A stretch of DNA of 57,530 nt from Dyella sp. C11 (GTDB lineage Bacteria; Pseudomonadota; Gammaproteobacteria; Xanthomonadales; Rhodanobacteraceae): assembly GCF_003121485.1 (NCBI RefSeq), contig NZ_QAVX01000031.1:1-57530 (forward strand), read 5' to 3'. Below are positions 44,778 through 53,428 of this stretch, piece by piece. The position numbers and the translations under genes are program-made. The notes under the pieces are model-generated. The model did no database searches. It saw only the letters and a list, made by a program, of their open reading frames with translations, and was not told the origin of the DNA. The number at the start of each line of letters is the position of its first letter. Position 1 is the first letter of the stretch.

Positions 44778-45146
44778 ATGAATGCACACAAGCCGCAAGT
44801 GAAGGGAAACCGCGTGGACTGGAATGATCCGCGCCTGCAGGCATTGCTGCGCAAATCCGAGAACTGGAAGCTGGACAACCGCGGCACGTACAGCCCCAAG
44901 GACGTGCAGATTCACCTGGGCTGGGGCGCCAACACGGGTCGCCCGGCCATCCTGGTGTGGGAACGCGACCAGGTCATGATGCTGGAGACCCGGTTCGCCA
45001 TTCCGCTGGGTGAACCCGTGCGCGTGGACGAGCCGCAGGGCGAAAAGCTGCGCAGCGTGTGGGGCCTGGTGGTGGAAGGCCGCGAGGGCTTTCGCGCCGA
45101 AGACCGCGCCAACGGCATCCACCTGCACTGGTTGCATCTGCGCTGA
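44778..45146 (+). CDS. Conserved-looking protein of unknown function
   Basis: The 122-aa soluble product begins MNAHKPQVKGNRVDWNDPRL and has a strand-rich middle, including VQIHLGWGANTGRPAILVWE and VMMLETRFAIPLGEPVRV, ending NGIHLHWLHLR. It has no signal peptide, membrane segment or recognisable motif. I do not know the family. The ATG at 44778 is preferred; the longer frame adds 37 residues unlike the rest. It stands between the monooxygenase and the convergent GST gene. The reading frame is intact and codon use matches its neighbours, so I take it as real. Confidence 0.72.
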   Translation: MNAHKPQVKGNRVDWNDPRLQALLRKSENWKLDNRGTYSPKDVQIHLGWGANTGRPAILVWERDQVMMLETRFAIPLGEPVRVDEPQGEKLRSVWGLVVEGREGFRAEDRANGIHLHWLHLR

Positions 45147-45173
45147 GCCGCGGCGGACCCGTGCCGCCAGTCG

Positions 45174-45926
45174 TTACTCAATGCGCGCGACACCCTTGCG
45201 CGGCGTATCGGTTCCCATGGTCCACGGTGTGAGCGGCGCACCGGCTGCTTGAAGTGCGGCGCGCTGTTCGGTAATCGGCAGCCGCAACACCAGATCTTCC
45301 CAGTGCGCCAGTCGCTGGAAGGCGGGCAGTGATTGCGTGCGCTCGATCAGCGCCGCCAGGCGCGGCCATCGATCGGCATCCGCCGCATAGCGCACGAAAG
45401 AGGCCGTGCGAAAGTACGAGGCGATGCTGATGTCGGCGATGGACAGCTCACCAAACGCGAAACCTTCCTCGGGCAACTGGGCTTCCAGATAGTCGAGCGC
45501 CGCGGGTATTTCCACCTCGCGTGCACGCTGCACGACTTCCTCGTCGGTTTCCTCGCGGAAAATGTGGCGCCGGATGGCCTTCTGGTAGAACAGCTTCCAC
45601 ACCAGCACGCTGGCCAGGTGCGTATCGCAGTACTCCTCCAGCCAGCGCGCCTTGGCGCGTTGCAGGATGTCGGCGGGATACAGCGCGGGCGCAGGGAAGC
45701 GATCTTCCAGGTACTGGCAGATCACCGAGGAATCGTTGAGCACCGTGTCGCCCTCGATCAGGATCGGGATGCGACGCAGCGGGCTCAGTGCCGTGAAGCG
45801 GTCATCGCCAATGAAGGGCGTGATCGGATCGATGTCGTATGCCAGCCCCTTGAGGTCCATGCACACCAGCACTTTGCGCACGTAGGGCGAAATGTAATTG
45901 CCGACGATGGTGAAGCGAGGTGACAT
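45174..45926 (-). CDS. Glutathione S-transferase family protein
   Basis: This 250-aa protein has a thioredoxin-like N-domain (FTIVGNYISPYVRKVLVCMD, then RRIPILIEGDTVLNDSSVIC) with the cis-Pro and ES/DS glutathione-binding pair, and an all-helical C-domain with GELSIADISIASYF. The catalytic residue is probably a serine in YISPYVRK. Likely a detoxification enzyme, though several GST-like proteins have reductase roles. GGAGGC lies upstream of the start at 45926. The thioesterase gene lies 62 bp upstream on the same strand. Confidence 0.93.
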   Translation of the reverse strand: MSPRFTIVGNYISPYVRKVLVCMDLKGLAYDIDPITPFIGDDRFTALSPLRRIPILIEGDTVLNDSSVICQYLEDRFPAPALYPADILQRAKARWLEEYCDTHLASVLVWKLFYQKAIRRHIFREETDEEVVQRAREVEIPAALDYLEAQLPEEGFAFGELSIADISIASYFRTASFVRYAADADRWPRLAALIERTQSLPAFQRLAHWEDLVLRLPITEQRAALQAAGAPLTPWTMGTDTPRKGVARIE

Positions 45927-45988
45927 GGTGAAGCCTCCGACGCGGGTTTGTCGCTGCGCGTTGTTCCGGCGCGCAGCACGGCGTTGCC

Positions 45989-46405
45989 TTATTCGCTGGC
46001 GACCGGCAGCGGCGGCACCGTGGCAGGCGAGCCGTTGGAATCGAGCGCGACCATCACGAAGCGGCCGGTGGTGCACACGCGGCGATCCCCGGTGAGCGGA
46101 TCTTCGGCGGTCAATTCCACTTCCACCGTCATCGAGCTGTGCCCCACCTGCACGATGCGCGCGACCAGCTCGGCGAGCTGGCCCTTGCGCACGGGTACGC
46201 GGAAATTCACTTCTTCCGATCGCGCGGTGACCACGGTGCGGCGTGCATGGCGCGACGCCACGATGAAGGCGGCCTTGTCCATCCAGGCCAGCGCCTGGCC
46301 GCCAAACAGCGTGCCCAGGTGATTGGTGTGATCGGGAAACACCATCTCCAGCATGCGGGCTTCAGGCAGCGAGGAGAGGGCAGGGGCGATGTCGGGTGGG
46401 GTCAT
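45989..46405 (-). CDS. Acyl-CoA thioesterase, YciA-like hotdog fold
   Basis: The 138-aa protein has the YciA/BFIT hotdog signature: VFPDHTNHLGTLFGGQALAW, with the catalytic Asp in the central helix ALAWMDKAAFIVA, then VNFRVPVRKGQLAELVARIV and VELTAEDPLTGDRRVC. Such enzymes hydrolyse medium or long acyl-CoAs. The start at 46405 (MTPPDIAPALS) is preferred to an ATG 21 codons upstream that adds non-conserved residues. The divergent partner is the SMR transporter pair. Confidence 0.92.
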   Translation of the reverse strand: MTPPDIAPALSSLPEARMLEMVFPDHTNHLGTLFGGQALAWMDKAAFIVASRHARRTVVTARSEEVNFRVPVRKGQLAELVARIVQVGHSSMTVEVELTAEDPLTGDRRVCTTGRFVMVALDSNGSPATVPPLPVASE

Positions 46406-46466
46406 GGCGTGATCGGGGAAGGCACGAGTAGGATTGGAGTGGAAGCGTACGCACAAGGAGCACCGC

Positions 46467-46820
46467 ATGCGTTACTGGCTTTTCATGGCAGCCGCTATTG
46501 TCACCGAAGTGGCCGGCACGTTGGCGATGAAATTCGGCACCTACCACGGTTCGCGCACGGCAGGCATGGCCGTGATGTACGTGATGCTGGTGCTGTCCTA
46601 CACCTGCCTCGCCATGGCGGTGAAGCGCATACCGCTGGCCGTGGCCTACGGTGCCTGGGAAAGCCTGGGGCTGGTGCTCATCACGCTGTGCAGTGCCTGG
46701 CTGTTCGCCGAAGACCTGCGGCCGGTGAAGCTGGTCGCCATCGCGCTGATCATCGCCGGCATCGTGTTGCTGGAGCGTGGCACGGACGAAGCACCGCAGG
46801 AGCGCGAACATGCTTCCTGA
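46467..46820 (+). CDS. SMR transporter subunit 1 (MdtJ/EmrE-like)
   Basis: This 117-aa protein has four helices with the SMR glutamate in AIVTEVAGTLAMKFG and the later motif PLAVAYGAWESLGLVLI. AAGGAG lies six bases upstream of the ATG at 46467. It overlaps the second SMR gene by 11 bp. Paired SMR genes encode heterodimers that export polyamines (MdtIJ) or drugs, and the WE motif after AYGA matches the MdtJ-type half. Substrate is inference. Confidence 0.92.
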   Translation: MRYWLFMAAAIVTEVAGTLAMKFGTYHGSRTAGMAVMYVMLVLSYTCLAMAVKRIPLAVAYGAWESLGLVLITLCSAWLFAEDLRPVKLVAIALIIAGIVLLERGTDEAPQEREHAS

Positions 46821-47142
46821 GTTCGAGCCGATCCATCTGCTGTATCTCGCCATCGCGATCGTGCTGGAGATCGCCGCCAACGTGCTGATGAAGCAATCAC
46901 ACGGCTTTGCGTACAAGCGACCCGCCGTCGCCGCTATTGCCTGCGCGCTGGCGGCATTCACGGCACTCAGCTATGCCATCGACGGCATCCAGTTGTCCGT
47001 GGCCTACGGCATCTGGGGTGGCGTGGGCCTGGTGGCCACCACGGTGTTGGGAATCACGCTGTTTGGTGAGCGCCTGCGCCGCTCCGGCTGGATGGGGCTG
47101 GGATTGATCACCCTGGGCGTGTGCCTGCTGAAATTCGCCTGA
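46810..47142 (+). CDS. SMR transporter subunit 2 (MdtI-like)
   Basis: The 110-aa partner has four helices, with the membrane glutamate in AIVLEIAANVLMKQS and the motif QLSVAYGIWGGVGLVAT. The start at 46810 lies inside the end of subunit 1, so translation is coupled and roughly equal amounts are expected. Its AYGIWGG motif is the homo- or hetero-dimer counterpart of AYGAWES. Orientation in the membrane should be opposite to subunit 1 in a heterodimer. A dispersed repeat follows 11 bp after the stop. Confidence 0.92.
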   Translation: MLPEFEPIHLLYLAIAIVLEIAANVLMKQSHGFAYKRPAVAAIACALAAFTALSYAIDGIQLSVAYGIWGGVGLVATTVLGITLFGERLRRSGWMGLGLITLGVCLLKFA

Positions 47143-47152
47143 GCAACGCCTT

Positions 47153-47192
47153 TCTCCCTCTCCCCTCCGGGGAGAGGGCCGGGGTGAGGGGC
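47153..47192. repeat. Dispersed palindromic repeat, copy 2
   Basis: CCCTCTCCCCTCCGGGGAGAG followed by GGCCGGGGTGAGGGG lies in the 3' flank of the SMR operon and belongs to the family at 6925. Confidence 0.88.
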
Positions 47193-47326
47193 CAACTGCC
47201 TCCAGTCGTTGAGGCTGCCATAAGCCTCAGCACCGCATGGCACCCAACTCCATCATCGGTAACACTTGGCAACCAACGCAGGCCGCCCACCCGCACCTGC
47301 ATACCGTGGTAGCCAGGGGTCTAAAC

Positions 47327-49663
47327 ATGACATCGAAAACACGCAGCGCGCGCCTCGCCGGCGCAATAGCGCTGAGCTTCCTTTCCTTCGGCACAGCGGC
47401 GCAGGGTCGCACACTGACGAACGACGACTACGCCCAGGCGGAACGCTTCGTCGGTTACAACGTCACCCCGCTGGTGGATCACGCGGTGCAGACGGTGAAC
47501 TGGCTGGACGACACGCACTTCTGGTATCGCGACCACGATGCCAGCGGCGATCACTATGTGAGTTACGACGCCACCACTGGAAAGACCGAGCCACTGTTCG
47601 ACCACGCGCGCCTCGCCGCAGCGCTGGGCAAGGTCACGGGCAAGCCGGTGAATGCAACGAAGCTCGGCATCACGTCGTTTGCCACCACGCAGGATGGCCA
47701 CCTCGACGTGAACCTGCGCGGCAAGCACTACCTGTGCGATGCCAAGGGCAACATCACCTGCACGGCGGGCCGCGACGAGAACGCGGAGGGCACCGGCAAC
47801 GAGCCCGTGGTGCTGTCGCCCGACAAGCGCACGGAAGCGTTCGTGCGCAACTGGAATCTCTGGGTGCGCGACGTCGCCACCGGCAAGGAAACCGAACTCA
47901 CCCTGGACGGTGTGGAGAACTACGGCTACGCCACGGACAACGCCGGCTGGAAACACACCAACAAGGCCATCCTTGTGTGGTCGCCGGATTCCAAGCGCAT
48001 CGCCACGTTCCAGCAGGACCAGCGCAAGACGGGCGACATGGTGCTGGTGGGCACCAATGTCGGCCATCCCAAAGTGGAGAAGTGGAAATATCCGCTGGTG
48101 GGCGACAAGGACGTAACGATGATCGAGCGCGTCATCGTCGACGTGGATGCGCGCAAGGTACTGCGCCTGAAGATGGAGCCGGATCAGCATCGCTCCACCT
48201 TGTGCGACGACATCAGCTGCGGCCGCGATGGCGGCTGGGACGATGTGCAGTGGGCACCGGATGCTTCATCGCTCGCCTTCGTGTCGTCCTCGCGCGATCA
48301 CAAGCAGGCGTGGTTCCGCGTGGCCGACATCCACACCGGCGACGTGCGTACGGTATTCAATGAAACCGTGCCGACGTATTACGAAAGCGGCAACGGCAAG
48401 GTGAACTGGCAGTACCTGCCGGCCAGCCACGAAGTGGTGTGGTTCAGCGAGCGCAACAACTGGGGCAACCTGTACCTGTACGACCTGGACAGCGGCAAGC
48501 TCAAGCACGCCATCACCACCGGCGAAGGCAACGTCACCGAAGTGCTGAAGCTCGATGCGGCATCGCGCACGCTGTGGTTCCGTGGGGTTGGTCGCGAGAA
48601 GGGCATCGATCCGTATTACCAGCAGTTCTACAAGGTGAGCCTGGACGGCGGCGCGCCGACCTTGCTTTCCCCCGAGCCGGCAGACCACGCCGTGACGCTG
48701 TCGCCGGATGGACGTCTATTCGCGGACGCCTACTCCACGCCAACCACACCTTCCACCACCGTGCTGCGCAACTCCCAGGATGGCCGCGTGGTGAGCAACA
48801 TCGCCAAGGCCGACATTTCGCGTCTGCTTGCCAGTGGCTGGAAGGCACCCGAGCCGTTCACGGTGAAGGGGCGTGACGGCAAGACCGATCTGTACGGCCT
48901 CATGTTCAAGCCGACGCATTTCGACCCGTCGAAGACTTACCCCGTCGTCGACTACGTGTATCCAGGCCCGCAGACCGGCTCCGTGGGTTCGCGCAGCTTC
49001 AACCCGGCACGCGTGGACCATCAGGCCTTGGCCGAACTGGGCTTCATCGTGGTCGCCATCGACGGCATGGGCACGCCGTGGCGTTCCAAGGCATTCCACG
49101 ATGCGTACTACGGCAACATTGGCGACAACACCATGCCCGATCAGGTGGCGGGCCTGAAGGAACTCGGCAAGCGCCATGCATGGATGGACATGAATCGTAT
49201 CGGCATCTGGGGCCACTCCGGCGGCGGCAACGCCACCGTGACCGCCATGTTCCGTTACGCGGATGTCTTCAAGGTGGGTATTGCCGAGAGCGGCAACCAC
49301 GACAACCGCAACTACGAAGACGACTGGGCGGAGAAGTGGCAGGGTCTGCTCACGACCGACAAGGACGGCAAGAGCAACTACGACGACCAGGCGAACCAGA
49401 ATCATGCCGCCGGCCTCAAGGGCCACCTGATGCTGGCGCACGGCACCATGGACGACAACGTGCCGCCTTACGAAACGCTGCTGGTGGTGGATGCGTTGAT
49501 CAAGGCCAACAAGGATTTCGACCTCGTCATGATTCCGAACGCACATCATGCATATGGAGCGGCGGCGAATTACATGATGCGTAGGCGGTGGGATTACTTT
49601 GTGCGGAATCTCGCGGGGTATGTGGCGCCGCGGGAGTATGAGATGAAGCCGCCGAAGGATTGA
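47327..49663 (+). CDS. Dipeptidyl peptidase IV-like S9 serine peptidase
   Basis: The 778-aa enzyme has a signal peptide, a beta-propeller N-domain (including WKHTNKAILVWSPDSKRIAT and the SFVSSSRDHKQAWF blades) and a C-terminal alpha/beta hydrolase domain. The nucleophile is Ser631 in GIWGHSGGGNATVTA, the aspartate lies in HGTMDDNVPPYET, and the histidine in NAHHAYG. S9B enzymes cut X-Pro dipeptides from N-termini. GHSGGG replaces the usual GWSYGG of DPP-IV, so the specificity may differ. The ATG at 47327 gives the signal peptide; 30 upstream codons in the same frame are unlikely. Adds to the set of exported peptidases in this window. Confidence 0.93.
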   Translation: MTSKTRSARLAGAIALSFLSFGTAAQGRTLTNDDYAQAERFVGYNVTPLVDHAVQTVNWLDDTHFWYRDHDASGDHYVSYDATTGKTEPLFDHARLAAALGKVTGKPVNATKLGITSFATTQDGHLDVNLRGKHYLCDAKGNITCTAGRDENAEGTGNEPVVLSPDKRTEAFVRNWNLWVRDVATGKETELTLDGVENYGYATDNAGWKHTNKAILVWSPDSKRIATFQQDQRKTGDMVLVGTNVGHPKVEKWKYPLVGDKDVTMIERVIVDVDARKVLRLKMEPDQHRSTLCDDISCGRDGGWDDVQWAPDASSLAFVSSSRDHKQAWFRVADIHTGDVRTVFNETVPTYYESGNGKVNWQYLPASHEVVWFSERNNWGNLYLYDLDSGKLKHAITTGEGNVTEVLKLDAASRTLWFRGVGREKGIDPYYQQFYKVSLDGGAPTLLSPEPADHAVTLSPDGRLFADAYSTPTTPSTTVLRNSQDGRVVSNIAKADISRLLASGWKAPEPFTVKGRDGKTDLYGLMFKPTHFDPSKTYPVVDYVYPGPQTGSVGSRSFNPARVDHQALAELGFIVVAIDGMGTPWRSKAFHDAYYGNIGDNTMPDQVAGLKELGKRHAWMDMNRIGIWGHSGGGNATVTAMFRYADVFKVGIAESGNHDNRNYEDDWAEKWQGLLTTDKDGKSNYDDQANQNHAAGLKGHLMLAHGTMDDNVPPYETLLVVDALIKANKDFDLVMIPNAHHAYGAAANYMMRRRWDYFVRNLAGYVAPREYEMKPPKD

Positions 49664-49699
49664 GGCTGCGCGTTAGTATGAAGACCGCGCGTAGCTTCT

Positions 49700-49740
49700 G
49701 CTCCCTCTCCCTTTCGGGGAGAGGGTTGGGGTGAGGGGTG
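49700..49740. repeat. Dispersed palindromic repeat, copy 3
   Basis: CCCTCTCCCTTTCGGGGAGAGGG followed by TTGGGGTGAGGGG lies 37 bp after the S9 peptidase gene; same family as 6925. Confidence 0.88.
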
Positions 49741-49891
49741 GGTGCTCGCGATGCCGTTTCTACCCCTCACCGTCATCCCAGCGAAGGCTGGGATCCAGTG
49801 ACTTTGTTTTTGGCTCTATCGCTCGGTTGAAACGCCTCCGCGATCTGGCACGCCTGCCGCGGGCTTCCGACCTCCTGCCGGAGGCCGGGTC

Positions 49892-49919
49892 ACTTTCTCT
49901 TGCTTGCCCAAGAGAAAGT
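49892..49919. repeat. Hairpin element, copy A
   Basis: An 11-bp perfect stem ACTTTCTCTTG / CAAGAGAAAGT with loop CTTGCC, followed by AACCAAAGAGAA. A related element in opposite orientation lies at 50593. Confidence 0.85.
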
Positions 49920-50208
49920 AACCAAAGAGAAGGGCACCCCCACTTGGCGCTGTCTGGGCTACGCCCAGCCAGTCCGTGAGGGGTGGCCGGGCTTTTCGAC
50001 CGGGCTCCTGCCCGGACGAAAAGTGCCTGGCGTCCTGCCAGGCACCCCTGCGGGGCCTGCTCGTCCACCCCTCACCGCCGCACAGGGGGCCCAGGATCAA
50101 GAGCGGAGCGTACGGCTCGTGCAGCTGCGCTGCACATCGCGTTGTGGGCAGGTCGCTGTGCTCCTGCCTTCATAGCGATGACGGTTAGGAAGAGTGAGGC
50201 TAGGTTGG

Positions 50209-50248
50209 CCCCTCACCCCAACCCTCTCCCCGGAGGGGAGAGGGAGCC
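50209..50248. repeat. Dispersed palindromic repeat, copy 4 (inverted)
   Basis: CCCCTCACCCCAACCCTCTC then CCCGGAGGGGAGAGGG is the reverse complement of the family at 6925. Confidence 0.88.
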
Positions 50249-50592
50249 AAAGCGGCGGTTGCGCAATGCCGCGTCGCAACGGAGCCCATTGCCACTACGG
50301 TCGGAAAGCGAAGCGCGTCTCTTGAATTGACCCTGCGGTCGGAAAGCAGGGCGAGGGCTTTGTCACACCACAGTGGTCGGGAAGCGTAGCGTTCGCTTTG
50401 ATCCATCGCAGTGGTCGGGAAGCGTAGCGACCACCTGCTTTAAGCCCTCTTGGCATCGGCGCGTTGCGAAGCGCAATGAGGTACCCGCTGTGTCTCGGCG
50501 AAGGTTGCCAAGTGCCAACGCACCTCAACCGTTCGGGCTTATCCCGTCGCAATGCTACGAGCCTTGGCTCTGAAGGCCATTTTCTTTGGGTT

Positions 50593-50622
50593 ACTTTTCT
50601 TTTGGGCCAGCAAAAGAAAAGT
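50593..50622. repeat. Hairpin element, copy B
   Basis: A 12-bp perfect stem ACTTTTCTTTTG / CAAAAGAAAAGT with loop GGCCAG. With its flank TTTCTTTGGGTT it is close to the reverse complement of copy A, 700 bp away. Confidence 0.85.
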
Positions 50623-50778
50623 GACTCGAGCGTCGGCAGACGATCGAAACGCCCCCGCGGCGCGAGCGGCCAGATCGCGGCAGCGCTCGAAGAGGCGAAC
50701 GATCAAACCAAAAAAAGAAGCAATATCACTGGATAACCAGTCCTTCGGCCTCCCCCAAAGAGCAAAGAACCACCAAAC

Positions 50779-52002
50779 CTACCCCCGCGTCGCCACCACC
50801 GGCGGCACCGTACTCGCCCGCAACGCAGGCCCCAACACCGCCATCTGCCCCAGCAGGCACAAAGCCCCCGCAGCCATCGGCGCATAGAACCAGGGCAATC
50901 GCTGCAATGCGTAGTGATCCATCAGCAATACATTGAGCGCGTAGGCCAGCACGATGCCCAGCATCACGCCGCCGCCCATGATCACCAGGTTCTCGGTCTG
51001 GAAATAGCGAAGGATGTCCTGGCGCGTTGCGCCCACGGCGCGCCGTATGCCAATGGATCGTTGGCGCTGTTGCACCCAGAAGCTGGCCAGTCCGGCGATA
51101 CCGGCAGCAGTCACCAGCAGCAGGCCCAATGCTGCGGCGAGCAATAGCGAAATCATCGTACGGTCGCGGCGAAAGTAGTCGTCGCGCATTTGCGAGAACG
51201 TCTGCGGCTTTCGTAGCACGCGATTGGTATCGAGTGCGGCGAGCACGCGCTGTGCGTCCTTGAGCACGCGTTCGCGATCCCGTGGCGAGGAACGCATCAC
51301 GTAGATGATGTCCGTCGCATCGGGAAGCATCGGGAACAGCGTGACGAAGCCTGCCGATTCCGATTCGTCCAGGGTGGGGCGCAACAGCGCATCCACCACG
51401 CCCACGATGCGCACGGGACCTTCACCGGGATAGATCACCTTGCCCAGCGGGTCCTGGCCGGGAAAGAGTTTGGTCGCCAGTGCGCGGGTGATGATGGTGG
51501 ATGCGACGTGGTTGAGGCCAATCGAGTCGTGCGGGGCATCGAGGGGAATGTATTCGTCGGGCTGGAAGGCGCGGCCCGCCACCAGGCGAAGACCCAGCGT
51601 GTGCATGGCGCTGGGCGTGCCGCTGTACGCCGTGGCGCTGGTGATCGACGGGCCATCGGGAACCAGCGGGATGCCGTTGCTCCAGTTGTTGCCGCTGAAG
51701 GGCAGGGAATCCACGGCGGCCACGGACGTCACGCCGGGAATGGCGCGCAGTGCGGCGAGATCGGCATCGTGCTTGGCCAGCTGGTTGGCTGATTCATCCA
51801 CGCTGATGCTCTGGATCATGGTCAGCTCGTTCTCGCTTACCCCGCTGGCGAGATTCATCTGCGCAAGGCGATGGCCGACGATGGATGCCACGTTGCAGAC
51901 GATGGCGCAGGTGAACGCGACTTGCAGTACGAGCAGGCCAACGGTCAGCTTGTGGCGTGACAGGCTGGCGAGCATGGGTGAGTGCGACATGACGGGCCTC
52001 AT
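50779..52002 (-). CDS. MacB-like ABC transporter permease, FtsX domain (second of pair)
   Basis: The 407-aa protein has one N-terminal helix (VGLLVLQVAFTCAIVCNVAS), a periplasmic MacB-type domain and three C-terminal helices of the FtsX fold, with the cytoplasmic coupling segment QQRQRSIGIRRAVGATRQDILRY shortened here to its key IGIRRAVGAT core. The start at 52002 overlaps the stop of the first permease (ATGA). MacB-like permeases work by transmitting ATPase movement to the periplasm. No ATPase gene lies in the window. The order after the M56/BlaI pair suggests regulated expression. Confidence 0.9.
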   Translation of the reverse strand: MRPVMSHSPMLASLSRHKLTVGLLVLQVAFTCAIVCNVASIVGHRLAQMNLASGVSENELTMIQSISVDESANQLAKHDADLAALRAIPGVTSVAAVDSLPFSGNNWSNGIPLVPDGPSITSATAYSGTPSAMHTLGLRLVAGRAFQPDEYIPLDAPHDSIGLNHVASTIITRALATKLFPGQDPLGKVIYPGEGPVRIVGVVDALLRPTLDESESAGFVTLFPMLPDATDIIYVMRSSPRDRERVLKDAQRVLAALDTNRVLRKPQTFSQMRDDYFRRDRTMISLLLAAALGLLLVTAAGIAGLASFWVQQRQRSIGIRRAVGATRQDILRYFQTENLVIMGGGVMLGIVLAYALNVLLMDHYALQRLPWFYAPMAAGALCLLGQMAVLGPALRASTVPPVVATRG

Positions 52003-53300
52003 TGCGTCTTCAATTGCAGGGCGGGAGGAATGCGGCAAGCACGCCATGCGGGCAGCAACCCCGCAGCGACGCTGGCAACCATGGCAAGCGCAAACGTTCC
52101 CAGCAGCATGCTCGGGTCCATTTGAGCCAGTTGTGCGTAGCCATCGGGTCGCTGGCGAACGCTCCACAAGCCAAGGAAGGCGATGCACAAGCCAAGTGCG
52201 CCGCCTGCGAATCCGATCACGCACGCTTCGACACCGAGCTGCAGGAAGATGTCCCATCGCCGTGCACCCAGCGCGCGGCGCACGCTGATCTCGCCGCCAC
52301 GCCGCAGGAAAGTTGCCAGCAGCAGACCGACCACGTTGAGCATGCATACGCCAAGGAAGCCCAGTGACAACGACAGCTGCAGGCGCAGATCGTCCGGAAT
52401 GGCGTGCTGGTGCTCAAGCCATGACATCAAGGGATACAGCTGAGGCTGCGCGGGTCGCCGCATGCGACCGTGCGACTGCTGGTCACGCCAATAGTCAGCC
52501 AGATACTGCCGATAGGCGGCGGCTTTCGACGTGCTGTCCAGTTGCACCCAGTACTGCAGCCATACGCAGTGATTGCTGGTGCGCGCGTCACCGTCGCCAT
52601 CCCAGCAGGACATGCGCCCGTTGAAATCCATGCCCAGGCCCTGGGCCGTCTGCAGCGGCAGGAAGAATTCGTCCGGCTTGCCGAACGCGCGTCCGTTGAT
52701 CTGCGCATAGAACTGCGGCTGCGGATGCCAGTTGGCGAGTACGCCGATCACGCGGAAATCGGTGTTCTTCAGGCGCACCGTTTTTCCGATGGGCGACGCC
52801 TCGCCGAACAGTTTGCGGGCGAGATCGGTGTTGAGCACCACCACGCGTGCGCGGTTGCCATCGTCGTCGCGCGTCCAGCCGCCGCCGGAGGCGAAGGGCA
52901 CGTCGAACATGGCAAAGAAATCCGACGTGACATATCGGCCTGTTTCATAGAACGGCAGTGCGCCCCCCTGCATGGGACGCACGGGCACGGCGCCACCGGA
53001 CATGGCCGTCTGTCGGTCCGCGCGGTTGGCGCGGAGCAGGTTCATTGCGTCTGGCCAGGTGAAGTCGCCGTTGGGTTCGGCTGATTCGCCGCGCTCACGT
53101 TCCAGCGGACGAACGTCGATCACGGGCGCATAGAGATGATCGCTGCGACCGGGCAGCGGGTCGCCCGACAAGACATGAAAGATGGTGATCATGGTCATGC
53201 TGGCCCCGATGCCGAGACCGATCACCAGCACCATCAGCGCAGCCAGCGCCTTGCTTCGGCGGAGGCTGCTGATGGCCGTGGTGGCGTAGTAACCAAGCAT
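51999..53300 (-). CDS. MacB-like ABC transporter permease, FtsX domain (first of pair)
   Basis: This 433-aa permease has an N-terminal helix (ALMVLVIGLGIGASMTMITI), a large periplasmic MacB_PCD domain (about residues 60-290) and three terminal helices of the FtsX domain, with the coupling motif GEISVRRALGARRWDIFLQL. AAGGAG precedes the start at 53300. It is translationally coupled to the second permease, suggesting a heterodimeric complex. Neither an ATP-binding protein nor an adaptor is nearby, so the ATPase must be encoded elsewhere. Two hairpins separate it from the upstream M56 gene. Confidence 0.9.
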   Translation of the reverse strand: MLGYYATTAISSLRRSKALAALMVLVIGLGIGASMTMITIFHVLSGDPLPGRSDHLYAPVIDVRPLERERGESAEPNGDFTWPDAMNLLRANRADRQTAMSGGAVPVRPMQGGALPFYETGRYVTSDFFAMFDVPFASGGGWTRDDDGNRARVVVLNTDLARKLFGEASPIGKTVRLKNTDFRVIGVLANWHPQPQFYAQINGRAFGKPDEFFLPLQTAQGLGMDFNGRMSCWDGDGDARTSNHCVWLQYWVQLDSTSKAAAYRQYLADYWRDQQSHGRMRRPAQPQLYPLMSWLEHQHAIPDDLRLQLSLSLGFLGVCMLNVVGLLLATFLRRGGEISVRRALGARRWDIFLQLGVEACVIGFAGGALGLCIAFLGLWSVRQRPDGYAQLAQMDPSMLLGTFALAMVASVAAGLLPAWRACRIPPALQLKTQ

Positions 53301-53355
53301 GTCGGCTCCTTGTGCGTTTCTGTAGCGGGCGAACGCAGGCAAGCGTTGCCCGTCA

Positions 53356-53422
53356 CCCCGGCAGGTGCCGGGGCGTGTTGCGTGTGATGTGCGGGGTGAG
53401 CGTGGCGGCATGCGCCGCCACG
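53356..53422 (-). other. Two GC-rich hairpins between the M56 and permease genes
   Basis: A 9-bp stem CGTGGCGGC / GCCGCCACG with loop ATGC (53401-53422) begins 7 bp after the M56 stop, and CCCCGGC / GCCGGGG with loop AGGT (53356-53373) follows. Neither has a T-tract. They may reduce read-through or protect a transcript end. Confidence 0.6.
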
Positions 53423-53428
53423 TCGGGT

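Larger units (their letters stand above)
49664..50778. other. Gene-free repeat mosaic of 1.1 kb
   Basis: No supported gene lies here. The segment is built of repeat pieces: palindrome copy 3 at 49700, a GTCATCCCAGCG..GGGATCCAG arm near 49770, the hairpin element at 49892, palindrome copy 4 (inverted) at 50209, imperfect repeats of the phrase GGTCGG(G)AAGCG.AGCG between about 50300 and 50425, and a second hairpin element at 50593. Confidence 0.8.
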
